Source: Rhizoctonia solani (lineage: Eukaryota; Basidiomycota; Agaricomycetes; Cantharellales; Ceratobasidiaceae). From it: DNA of 64,000 nucleotides. Position numbers and translations under genes: made by a program. The stretch is from contig NC_057371.1 in assembly GCF_016906535.1 (NCBI RefSeq), forward strand, positions 620,001 to 684,000, given 5' to 3'. Below the pieces are notes generated by a model. It did no database searches and was not told the origin of the DNA. It saw nothing but the letters and a program-made list of their open reading frames with translations. Below are positions 1 to 9,896 of this stretch, piece after piece (position 1 is the first letter of the stretch; every line of letters starts with the position of its first letter).

Positions 1-443
1 TTCCGATTTTAGTATTAGCATTGGGTTAGCTTTTGCCCATAAGAAGACTTCATACCAATGAAGCTTTGGAGAGCTCATCAAGCTGACTATACGGTGTATC
101 ACTTTGATATTGCCCTGGTAATGGATATGCATTATTGTTGCAACCTAGGAGTAACTCCTCGTCTTGATCATAGTCTATTTTCATCCTTAGCATCTTCATA
201 AATTGAAAGATTGGTACAAGCATGTATTTACCTTGCTTATCTTTCATATCAGTAGCTGGAGTATTGTCGTTGATGAAAAGGTTGCCACTTTGCCACACAA
301 TCAGCTGACGAGATCGGTCGGTGGCATGACGCTGGGCGCTTGTCTATTCTCTTCAGACTCGAGGACAGCACAGCCCAAGATCGTGATAGAAATTGTACCT
401 TCTTTATCGAACAAGGGTCAGAAGACTTAGAGAGCCATATCAC
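1..443 (-). other. possible 3' part of an unidentified gene, running off the left edge
   Basis: On the minus strand an open frame reads from about position 330 down to the window edge without a stop. It gives a hydrophilic protein segment containing WQSGNLF, FQFMKMLRMKIDYDQDEE and a stretch rich in Q, Y and P. A second frame upstream (443-249) stops in the middle of the first, so a splice site or frameshift would be needed to join them. I do not recognise a family. It could be the end of a gene lying outside the window or a decayed insert. No promoter or start codon is visible. Confidence 0.2.
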
Positions 444-878
444 TACTTTCCCTAGTTTGGTAAGTTGGTACCAACTTTGTAATGCTGGTAATTACGTTGT
501 CTAACGGCTTATGTATAAGAGTGCAACTATGTATAATAGAATAAGAGAAGCTACAAATTTCATTTCAAGAAGAAAAGTGGGTTCAGATACGTTACTATCC
601 CCACTCTTCAAGGCAACTCACTCAATAATATACTATTTAGACAAACATAGGCGAAGACCTATTATCTGTTATGAAAATATAACATCCACCATTGCTCCGA
701 CCCAGTCTAGAGGTATCGGACAACAATATTACCGGCTTTAGAGGCCTTACCAACATAACACAATATCAGTATCATATGTGCTGTCCTCAGAAGTTGATTT
801 ATACTCGGCGCTTATATTCGCTAGTACCACGTGACCATAGGCGTTTCCACCCATCACGACCCACAACCAACGAGCATC
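444..878. other. intergenic, coronin 5' flank
   Basis: No convincing coding sequence is seen on either strand. The last part is the 5' flank of coronin: the bases just before the start codon (a run of ccac and aacgagcatc) resemble those before the second coronin copy at 6547, so the duplication reaches at least into the leader. Further upstream the two flanks are unrelated. Confidence 0.4.
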
Positions 879-2695
879 ATGTCGCGTTTTGTACGCCCGT
901 CCAAGTACAGGTAAGTACCATTTCACACAAAGATGACCATGACTAACTGTTCAAAAGGCATGTTTTCGGCCAATCCGCAAAGAAGGAATGGTGCATTGAG
1001 AATGTCAAAGTCTCGAATAGCGCCTGGGACACTAATCTGATCAGTGCCTCTGCGGTAGGTGCCATACTAATGACTCTCTACGTTGAATTAAAAATTATAT
1101 GCAGTCATACGTTGCGCTCAACTGGAACTCCTCTGGAGGAGGCGCGTTTGCCATTCTACCAGTCGCGTCCCCGTTCCGCCCATTGCCCCACAATCTCCCA
1201 TACAAACTCCCGGATATCATCCCGCTTGCCCGTGGTCATTCCGCCCCGGTACTCGACACCGACTGGTCGCCGTTCAACGACTCTGTTGTAGCTAGCGGTG
1301 GTGAAGACGGACGTGTGCTCATCTGGAAGGTCGAAGAGTCTCAGTTCGAGAACTGGGGCGCCGAGAAATGGCAGCCACGTGACTTTGATCCTGTCGCGAC
1401 AATTACTGGCTCGGGCCGTAAAGTAGGCCAGGTCTTGTTCCACCCGACAGCTGAGAACGTTCTTGCGAGCTCGACTGTCGGCGATGGGACCGTCAGGCTC
1501 TGGGACCTGGCTGACACGAACGAAGCCAAGATTGCGCTCACGGGACATACCGATACGATTCAGTCGCTGACCTGGAACCCGACTGGAACGCTCTTGGCCA
1601 CCACCTGTCGCGACCGCAAGATTCGGCTGTTTGACCCTCGTGCTGGCAGCGAGGCGGTACGGATTGGTGACGGACATGCAGGTATCAAGGGTGCGCGCGT
1701 TGTGTGGTTGGGCGGACATGATCGTATTGCAACGACTGGGTTCAGCAAGATGAGTGAGCGCCAGCTTGCCCTTTGGGATACCAGCTCGCTGGCAAATATC
1801 AAGACTGTCTCGATTGATCAGTCGTCTGGTGTGATCATGCCGTTCTGGAGCGACAATAATGTTCTGTTCCTGGCTGGCAAAGGGTGGGTGCCATTCATGC
1901 ATCTGATGGACCCAAACTTATGTTCGACTATGCAGAGACGGTAACATCCGGTCGTACGAGTACGAGAACGACAACCTATACGAGCTGTCGGAGTACAAGT
2001 CGATTGATCCTCAGCGAGGAATGTGCTTCCTTCCTCGACGTGCACTTAGCGTGTCGGATTGCGAGATCATGCGAGCGTACAAGGTGTACGGATCGACGAT
2101 CGAGCCGATCGGGTTTGTGGTTCCGCGCAAGGTTTGTATTGCGTCCAATATGGGATTATATTACTGAGCATGTTGACTAGTCGGATCAATTCCAATCCGA
2201 CATCTTCCCGCCTGCACCATCGAGCGAACCAGCGCTTACTGCAGCTGAATGGTTCACGGGTAAGACTGCACCGCAAAACTTGGTCGATTTGGACACCGGA
2301 ACCGTTAGTGCGGCACCTGCTTCTGCTCCGGCTACATTTGCACCCCAGCCGACTCCCGCTGCCGCAGCCCCACCTCCGGCGGCCGCACCGAAGCCAGTTG
2401 ACCCCCCTACACCTGCTTCGATTCCTATCCCACCTACACCTGCGGCGGCTCAAACGCCAATCGCGACCGAGGCAGCTTCTCCATCAAATGAGGTGCGTTC
2501 TATGTAATTGGATGGATCACTCTGTTAAAACCAGAGGCGTAGGCGAACAGCGCATTGGTTGAAGAAAATTCCCGCCTGACGAGCGAGTTACGCGAGGCTC
2601 GCGCTCAAATCCGTAACCTCGAACTTCAGATCGAGGCCATGAAGGCTAATGCACAAAAGGCGGCTAAGGCAATTTTGGAGGCTGGTGGGATTTGA
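879..2695 (+). CDS. CRN1: coronin, actin-binding WD40 protein
   Basis: Six exons: 879-910, 958-1054, 1105-1883, 1936-2131, 2181-2492, 2543-2695, giving 522 residues with all phases agreeing. The N-terminus (MSRFVRPSKYRHVFGQ, then AWDTNLI and LNWNSSGGGAF) is the invariant coronin start. WD40 blades follow (SGGEDGRVLIW, GDGTVRLWDL, RDRKIRLFDPRAG) and then the conserved GFVVPRK segment at the end of the propeller. After this comes an Ala/Pro-rich linker (about residues 370-470) and a C-terminal heptad coiled coil (about 475-520), the usual oligomerisation tail. Coronins bind F-actin and coordinate Arp2/3 and cofilin at cortical patches (family knowledge). Compare the truncated paralogue at 6547-8996. 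The start is the only ATG giving the coronin N-terminus. Confidence 0.95.
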
Positions 2696-3250
2696 GTAAA
2701 TTCAAGATATAGACTCGCCTGGGGCGACAAAAACGGAAAGGAACTGGGATAGAATTGATAATTTTTTCATGCCTGTATCATGACGCGATGATGCAATGTC
2801 ACTACTTGACGAAACTCGAGGTAGTCGGAGGTTAATGACGGCCGGCGAGGGGCGATGATGTCGGTAGGGTCTCGGCCTCAGAGGATAAGTGTCCGTCGGC
2901 GCCCGCGGCATGGGTCGACTACGCTTGGCATAGCCACGTTGGCGCTTATGAACGTGGGCCATCGTGTATCATCTTCTCTCCACCACGACCTGGTTTCGGC
3001 CACATCACCTTTTTGAGAATTCTACTACAAGTTACTTCTAGGAATCGTCGCTGGTGACTCGATTTTGAACACCACTTGTGGCAACCCGTTGCTGTGATCT
3101 TCTTGGAAACAACACAGTATCTCGGATCCTGATCGACGAACGAGCACCAGACGATAAAGTGGTCTCGCGCTTACGACGTTCGCATTGATTTATAACTCTC
3201 TGCTGGTACTAGGCTCGACTATTGCATTTGGGTTGTGCACACCAGGCCTC
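2696..3250. other. intergenic between coronin and HUA1-like gene
   Basis: This stretch holds the coronin 3' region and HUA1-like 5' flank. I see no supported coding sequence. An in-frame TTG-initiated extension of the downstream gene exists (from 3185) but has no ATG and is hydrophobic, unlike the rest of that protein. This segment has no counterpart in the second copy of the block; it lies within the deleted part. Confidence 0.4.
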
Positions 3251-4738
3251 ATGGCTACCTCGCTACATCCTCACTCTTCCAATCCCTTTCGAGATCCTAA
3301 TAGGACTCCAGCAGTGACGCCGCAAGCTACGGGGACATCGACCACTTCGTTGAACCCGTTCTTGCATCCAGCTGAAACGGTGACGCCACAAGCAACAGGT
3401 ACAAGCCAGTACTTTACTCCTCAACCCACTGGAACACTATCACCCCAAGCAACCGGAGCGCATTCAACCGCTGCACCCATCGAAACACAAAGCACCGGAT
3501 CATACTATACCCCTACTTCCTCGAACTTGGGGGCCGAATCTACTACGTCGTACACACCACCCAGCGGCCCTCCTCCCTCAGCAACTCCCACACCCAGCTC
3601 CCCACCCAGATCTACATATGCACCACCAGAGGGGCCTCCTCCGCAGCGATATGCACCTCCATCAGGTCCACCTCCACAGCCTCGAGCACCATCCCCGACT
3701 CCGACTATAAACGTGGAGCCACCGCCTCCTTATACCCCGGCAGCCGATGTTCGGCACGGAGAAATACCACTCGAAACTGGTCCTCGCCGCGCCTATGCAC
3801 CCGATTGGCACCCAGACGGACGAACATGGCGCAACGAGCATGTGCCCGCACCCACTTCACCCAGTCCACCCGCCACAAGGACGGAAACACAATGGGATTC
3901 GCTGGCTTCCACCTGGAGGCGACCGAGCGCGAGCGCCAGTTCACCCAATCTGGCTACTCAGCAGACAGGATCGAATAGCTCGTGGAGCGAGTATCCTGGG
4001 CTGGCACGGCATGGGACGACGGTTCGGCCTCCTCCCAGGCATCCTTCTCAGCCTTTGGAGCGAGCGAACACAGCTGTTGGGACTGGTTCGTCTCGCGTTG
4101 GGCCTGGGCCGCCGACCACGACTCCGACCCCTGGGCGAGCTTTGCTGCATAACGGCAAGGTCCTGGCTTATCCTGCTCAATACGAATGTAACAAATGTCA
4201 GTATAGGTTTTTGATGGCGTGTTAGCTGGGTGCTGACTTGAATTTAGGTCACCTTACTGGTTACGTGGCCTATGATCCATCCAATCCGTGCCGCGAATGT
4301 TGGTCGCTGTTTGCTCAGCCTTATGAAGGAGTACTGAGCTTTGCGCCTTGGGACTCTCCTGAGTCTGTTACTTCGGATGAACAAAACCTCCAGCGACCTC
4401 TACCCTCGTCTAGTTCTCCCCGGACCCAGTCGAGGCCTCAACGACCCTTGGCCAGTTCATCGCGCCCCGTCTCTCATCCCCAGCATTCGTCCTATGGACC
4501 AGGGCAACCTCTCGGATCGTTACCCCCTGCTGGCTGGTCGTCGTCCTCGAGCTTGAGACCCTCGGCTACATTATCCTACGGCCGGCCTCCTCGGGGAGCG
4601 CTCGTTGTTCGACCGGGTGATCCTAGGATAGGCGGAAGAGTGTGTTGGAAGTGCAGTGGCGATGGTTGGCAATACAAGACGATGGGGTTGGAGACCAAGA
4701 CGTGCTCGGCGTGCAACGGGCTGGGCAGGCTATTTTAG
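3251..4738 (+). CDS. HUA1: HUA1-like proline-rich zinc-ribbon protein
   Basis: Two exons, 3251-4196 and 4248-4738, split by a 51-bp intron; 478 residues. The N-terminal two thirds are disordered and Pro/Ser/Thr-rich, with two NPF motifs (residues 11-13 and 35-37), five hydrophobic-x-x-Q-x-T-G motifs (VTPQATG twice, FTPQPTG, LSPQATG, IETQSTG) and one PPPY motif (EPPPPYTPA). The C-terminus holds cysteine pairs ECNKC and CREC, then VVRPGDPRIGGRVCWKCSGDGW and CSACNGLG, a DnaJ-like C-x2-C-x-G-x-G arrangement. That tail and the PPxY match yeast Hua1, a cytoplasmic protein linked to Rsp5 and actin patches (family knowledge). NPF suggests EH-domain partners. The start is the first ATG of the frame; an upstream TTG extension is hydrophobic and was rejected. 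Confidence 0.8.
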
Positions 4739-4778
4739 GAGAGTAAGAAGTAGGGCAGTTTGAGATTAGATGAATCAG

Positions 4779-4803
4779 TTGGGTTGGGTTGGGTTGGGTT
4801 GGG
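4779..4803 (+). repeat. five tandem TTGGG units in the HUA1-like 3' region
   Basis: TTGGG is repeated five times without interruption about 40 bases after the HUA1-like stop codon. The equivalent place after the second copy (about 9036) has only a diverged sequence, so the array expanded or decayed after the duplication. It is not the TTAGGG fungal telomere unit. Confidence 0.9.
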
Positions 4804-4885
4804 AAGTTGTTTTTTTCTGTCTGATAAGAAGTGCACTGTATCGTTTTGATCTGTAATATACGACGTGTGATTTTCCGCTTTTGTA

Positions 4886-6546
4886 CGAGAGAGCTGGCAA
4901 TCGAATTGCTATTGGCTGCCTAAGGTTGTGATTTATGTGACTAGTTGTATCTCTAGTTCTTTTTATTTGTGCTCACAATGCCAGTGCAATTGACTCTTGT
5001 CCACTAGAATAATGCTTTTACTAAACCTCTATCTAGCATTGCTGATATAATAGAGTTTGAAGAGTTTGATCTAGGTGGATTTGATGAAGATAAAAAGACA
5101 AACAAGCAACTTGCTTGTGAGCCTGTTGATTGAGGGGCTCTCAGTGCTCAAGACTGGATGGATAACTTCAGGTACACCATCTAGAACCTCTATAATATGC
5201 TCTCAACTAATAATCCTTTACCGGGTTTACTGATTTTAAAGTGTATAAATTGATTGTAGCATTGGACATACCTGATTGTATGCTGTGTGACAACAGTGCT
5301 TCTGTCCTAGACACGCTCATGACAGACCAGTTGCAAGTGGTTACATACTGGCTCAAGCACGCACACAGGGGCTAGCAGGTGTGATTATATGTATTGCTTC
5401 TCAACGGAGCTGGCTCCGAGTGTGGCTACTATAATACTAAAACACAATGTGTGCAAGGCTATCAATTGAACAAGAATGCATGTGCATTATATACATTATA
5501 TATTGAAGGAGATCTAAGCGCGTGAGTAAAACATACGATACGAATAGAGATAAGACTGTGTATAATATGGGGCACTTTGACACAGTACCATGGTCCAGCA
5601 ACAGGTCTACCATTCGTGGAAGAAGAGGACACGGCCGAACCCACATCTCCGGCCAGCTCCGGACCTTAACCAGACGGGGGTGATTAGGCTAACAGGTCAA
5701 CAACCTGGCGAGGAAGCTATCTCAAGTAGTCCTCTCCAGTGTCTTCTTAGTAACCGAGACGGCAAACGAACGGGCGAAGAGTTTCCGGCAAGGGATCTTG
5801 GACAGGGAATAGAACATCATCGAATGTATGCCTCGGATCGTACTCGGATCTCTAAGGATAGAAGAAAAAGCGAGCTACCCTCGAAAACTACTCAGGAGGA
5901 GCTGACCCTAAACAGCGTCCGAGACGACCCGGATGTCCGCGATGCTACTCACCATGTTGCCAAGTAAACCCACCCCCGGAACGGATGTCGAGACGCGAGA
6001 CGCCAGTAAGGGGCTCAAGACCCTCGACCCAGAACAGCTGTGTATCTTTCTGTGAGAGCTCGAGCTCAAGCGACCGTCTATGCTTCAAAGATCTGATCGA
6101 AATGAAACGAAAGGGGAAAGAAGAGGTGAGGGAGTGAATGGAGTTAATTGATTGAGATGGCCAATACTATCTGGAGGGCGAATGTAACGGGTGCGCGATA
6201 TTGGCTGATTGATCTCGATTATATGCGCGGTCCCTCACGTGACGGACTCGCCGGCCAGCCTGCCCCTCCTGGCTGTTTGTGTTTGATTCCTAACTGTATA
6301 ACCTCGTTTACTTTGTTTCGCTTGCTGATGTATCACTCGTGGCAACCTTATAAGGACCCGAGACAAACCTCCTCATCCCGATCTTTACTTCGAACCACAA
6401 CGATCGAGTGTTCTACGAATTGTCATTATCTTGGCAATTCGGTGGCGATTGACATTCGTGGTTTCAGTGGAATATAAGTAGAGACCCCACAGAAACACAA
6501 TAAATACCGTTATCACCTACAGCCCTTCCCACGAACAACGAGTATC
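4886..6546. other. spacer between the two coronin/HUA1 blocks, with possible relic coding sequence
   Basis: The duplicated 3' region ends near 4886. The rest contains no complete gene. On the plus strand 5590-5967 is an open stretch rich in charged residues, and a second frame at 5942-6054 ends in a segment reading GLKTLDPEQLCIFL before a stop. These could be remains of a transposable element gag-like gene, but I see no reverse transcriptase, integrase or terminal repeats. The last 150 bases before 6547 act as the leader of the chimeric gene and are only weakly similar to the coronin leader. Confidence 0.3.
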
Positions 6547-8996
6547 ATGTCACGTTTTGTACGCCCGTCCAAGTATAGGTAAGTAGCATTGCACATAAAG
6601 ATGTCCATGACTAACTATTCAAAAGGCATGTTTTTGGCCAATCTGCAAAGAAGGAATGGTGCATTGAGAATGTCAAAGTCTCGAATAGCGCCTGGGACAC
6701 TAATCTGATCAGTGCCTCTGCGGTATGTGCTCCATCAATAGCCCTTTGCGTTGAACTGAACATTATACTCAGTCATACGTTGCACTTAACTGGAACTCGT
6801 CTGGAGGAGGTGTATTCGCTATTCTGCCAGTCGCATCTCCATTCCGCCCATTGCCCCATAACTTCCCATGTAAACTCCCGGGCATCATCCCACTCGCTCG
6901 TGGTCATTCTGCCCCTGTACTCGACACCGACTGGTCGCCTTTCAACGACTCTGTTGTGGCTAGTGGTGGCGAAGACGGACGTGTGCTTATCTGGAAAGTC
7001 GAAGAGTCCCAGTTCGAGAACTGGGGAGCCGAGAAATGGCGGCCACGCGACTTTGATCCTGTCGCGACAATTACTGGCTCGGGCCGTAAAGTCGGCCAGG
7101 TCTTGTTCCACCCGACTGCTGAGAACGTTCTTGCGAGCTCGACTGTCGGCGATGGGACCGTCAGGCTCTGGGACCTGGCCGACACGAACGAAGCCAAGAT
7201 TGCGCTCACGGGACATACCGATACGATTCAGTCGCTGACCTGGAACCCGACTGGAACACTCTTGGCCACCACCTGTCGCGACCGCAAGATTCGGCTGTTT
7301 GACCCTCGTGCTGGCAGTGAGGCGGTACGGATTGGCGACGGCCATGCAGGTATCAAGGGTGCGCGCGTTGTGTGGTTGGGCGGACATGATCGTATTGCGA
7401 CGACTGGGTTCAGCAAGATAAGTGGGCGCCAGCTTGCTCTTTGGGATACTAGCTCGTTGGCGAATATCAAGACGGTGTCGATTGATCAGTCGTCTGGTGT
7501 GATCATGCCGTTCTGGAGCGACAACAACGTTCTGTTCCTGGCTGGCAAGGGGTGGGTGCCATTCATGCATCTGATGGACTCGAACTTATGTTTGGCTATG
7601 CAGAGACGGTAACATCCGGTCGTACGAGTACGAGAACGACAACCTATACGAGCTGTCGGAGTACAAGTCGATTGACCCTCAGCGAGGAATGTGCTTCCTT
7701 CCTCGACGTGCGCTTAGCGTGTCGGACTGCGAAATCATGCGTGTGTACAAGGTGTACGGGTCGACGATCGAGCCGATCGGGTTTGTGGTTCCGCGCAAGG
7801 TTTGTATTGCGTCCAATATGGGATTATATTACTGAGCATGTTGACTAGTCGGATCAATTCCAATCCGACATCTTCCCGCCTGCACCATCGAGCGAACCAG
7901 CGCTTACTGCAGCTGAATGGTTCGCGGGTAAGACTGCACCGCAAAACCTGGTCGATCTGGACACTGGGGCGGTTAGTGCGGCATCTTTCTCTGTTCCGGC
8001 TATATTTGCGCCGCAACCGACTCCCGCTGCCGCAGCTCCACCCCCGGCGGCTACACCGAACCCGGTTGACCCTGCTTCGATTCCTCTCCCGCCTACACCT
8101 GCGACGGCTCAAACGCCGGTCCCGACCGAGGTAGCTTCTCCATCAAATGAGGTACGTTGCATGTAACCGGGTGGACCACCCTATTAATACCAGAGGCGTA
8201 GGCGAACAGCATACTGGCTGAAGAAAATGCCCGCCTGGCGAGCGAGCTACGCGAGGCTCGCGCTCGAATCGTTGGCCTCGAACTGGGGGTCGTCCAGCCT
8301 CCTCCCAGGAATCCTCCTCAGCCTCTCGGACCGGAAATTAAGACGGTTGGGACTGGTTCGTCTCGTATTGTGCATGGTCGGCCGACGACGATCCCGATGC
8401 CCGGGCGAGCTTTATTGCATGATGGAAAGGCTCTGGCTTATCCTGCTCAGTATGAATGCAATCAATGTCAGTATTAGGCTTTTTGATGGTGCTAGCTGGA
8501 TACTGACTCAGACCCAGGTCACCTTACTGGTTATGTAGCCTATGATCCATCCAATCCGTGCCGCGAATGTTGGTCGCTGTTTGCTCAGCCTTACAAAGAA
8601 GTACTGAGCTTTGCACCCTGGGACTCTCCTGAGTCTGTTACTTCGGATGAACAAAACCTCCAACGACCACTTCCATTGTCTAGTTCTCTCCGGCCCCAGC
8701 CGAGGCCTCAACCACCCTCGGCGAGTCCATCGCATTCCCAGCATTCGTTCCATGGACCAGGGCAACCTTTTGGATCGTCATTCCCTACGGGCTGGTCGTC
8801 GTCCTCGAACTTGAGACCCTCGGTCACGGTATGCCGCGGCGGGCCTCCCCCGGGTGCGCTCATTGTCCGACCGGGTGATTCTAGAATAGGTGGAACAGTC
8901 TGCTTGAAGTGTAGCGGAAACGGCTGGCAATACATAATGCTGAAATTGGCTACCAAGACATGCTCGGCGTGCGACGGGCTGGGCAGGCTGTTTTAG
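6547..8996 (+). CDS. chimeric coronin-HUA1 fusion gene
   Basis: Seven exons: 6547-6578, 6626-6722, 6773-7551, 7604-7799, 7849-8151, 8202-8466, 8518-8996. They total 2151 nt, 716 residues, with consistent phases and no stop. Exons 1-5 match coronin closely. In exon 6 the coronin coiled coil starts (NSILAEENARLASELREAR) but near 8283-8295 changes without loss of frame into the HUA1-like protein (PPPRNPPQP, then PGRALLHDGKALAYPAQYEC). The 51-bp intron and last exon of the HUA1-like gene follow. The protein therefore keeps the WD40 propeller and linker, loses about half of the coiled coil, loses the NPF, QxTG and PPxY motifs, and gains the cysteine-rich tail (CNQC, CREC, CLKCSGNGW, CSACDGLG). Both parents are actin-patch proteins, so the product could be functional; expression is unknown. 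Confidence 0.85.
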
Positions 8997-9896
8997 GAGA
9001 GTAAGAAGTTGGATAGTTTGGGATAAGATGAATCAGTCGAGTCAGGTTGGAGCGAGAGGTTTTTTTTTGTCTGATAAGAAGTGCACTGTATATGGTTTTG
9101 ATCTGTAAGATACGGCGTGTGATTTCTCGCTTTTGTATTCTTGGGCGTAATCTTCAAACATAATGGATTCCTAGAGAAGGGTATGGTGCCGCGCGTGTAG
9201 AACCATTCGGCTGACTCTTGTATCTCACGACAGGGCTTAGCCGGTTTGCCATGGTCGTTATGAACGTGATTTTGCGAGAATTTGTCTTGAAGCAGCTGAA
9301 TTAATTGCTGTCATTAGACCCGGAATGGTAATCATATGTTGGATGATCTTCATGATGCTGATTTGTAATTGCCGATATTCCTCCCGACCACCACGACTAG
9401 TGACAGACATTCACCCTCAATGATCCACTAAACTTTCTGTAGCCGGCTCACTTACCTATACCAACGTTACCAACACTATTCCAGAGAACTCACGCGGATT
9501 CGATTCTCGTCACAAATCAAACATTTCGTTCGATCTCTCGATCTGATGAATTAGCGCGTAGACTGGAAGTTCCATAGTTCCGATCCACTCGATATATCGA
9601 CGTCTATTGACGTCTTCCTTTATTAACACTACGCTCGCGTGACCCTCGGCACACCTCGGACCGGGCATGTACTCTGGCCTGGTGACCATTTAGAAACTTT
9701 CCGGAACCACCATGCATGCGGCTCTCTGTATGCGATTGGGTCAGTTTAATCGGAAACTTTGGGTTTCGCTACCGACGTCTAGAAACATGGACATCGTGTC
9801 TGAGTTTTTTCTCTTGAGTGTTCGATAAATCTGGGGGAGTGTATATATAAGACTTGGAGTCCTGCCCTCTGGGACGGTATCGAAAGTTAGACAAAG
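8997..9896. other. chimera 3' region and amylase promoter region
   Basis: 8997-9137 is the duplicated HUA1-like 3' region. From there to the amylase start there is no supported gene. The final part is the amylase promoter and leader. A CTGGGG hexamer, which fits the carbon catabolite repressor consensus SYGGRG, lies near 9831, but so short a match could be chance. Confidence 0.4.
9841..9850 (+). promoter_or_regulatory. TATA box of the alpha-amylase gene
   Basis: The word gtatatataa lies 47-56 bases before the amylase ATG, a usual distance for a strongly expressed secreted-enzyme gene. This is the clearest TATA element in the window. Confidence 0.6.

Larger units (their letters stand above)
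879..4885 (+). repeat. segmental duplication, copy 1 (intact); copy 2 is 6547-9137
   Basis: The coronin plus HUA1-like block is repeated at 6547-9137 in the same orientation. Similarity begins at or just before the coronin start and extends into the 3' region of the HUA1-like gene (both have the shared word gtctgataagaagtgcac, at about 4818 and 9069). Copy 2 lacks the part equivalent to about 2635-4025, so it is about 1.4 kb shorter. Confidence 0.9.

Noticed and set aside
1156..1902. Long antisense open frame over coronin exon 3 (and its twin at 6773-7570)
   Set aside because: It mirrors the coding strand, has no start context or family signature, and exists in both copies only because the exon is conserved.
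4779..4803. TTGGG repeats as a telomere trace
   Set aside because: The unit is not TTAGGG and only five copies are present inside a gene-rich region; slippage is simpler.
5590..5967. 125-codon plus-strand frame upstream of the chimera
   Set aside because: No recognisable domain, no partner exons and no terminal repeats; at most a relic, so mentioned only as content of the spacer.
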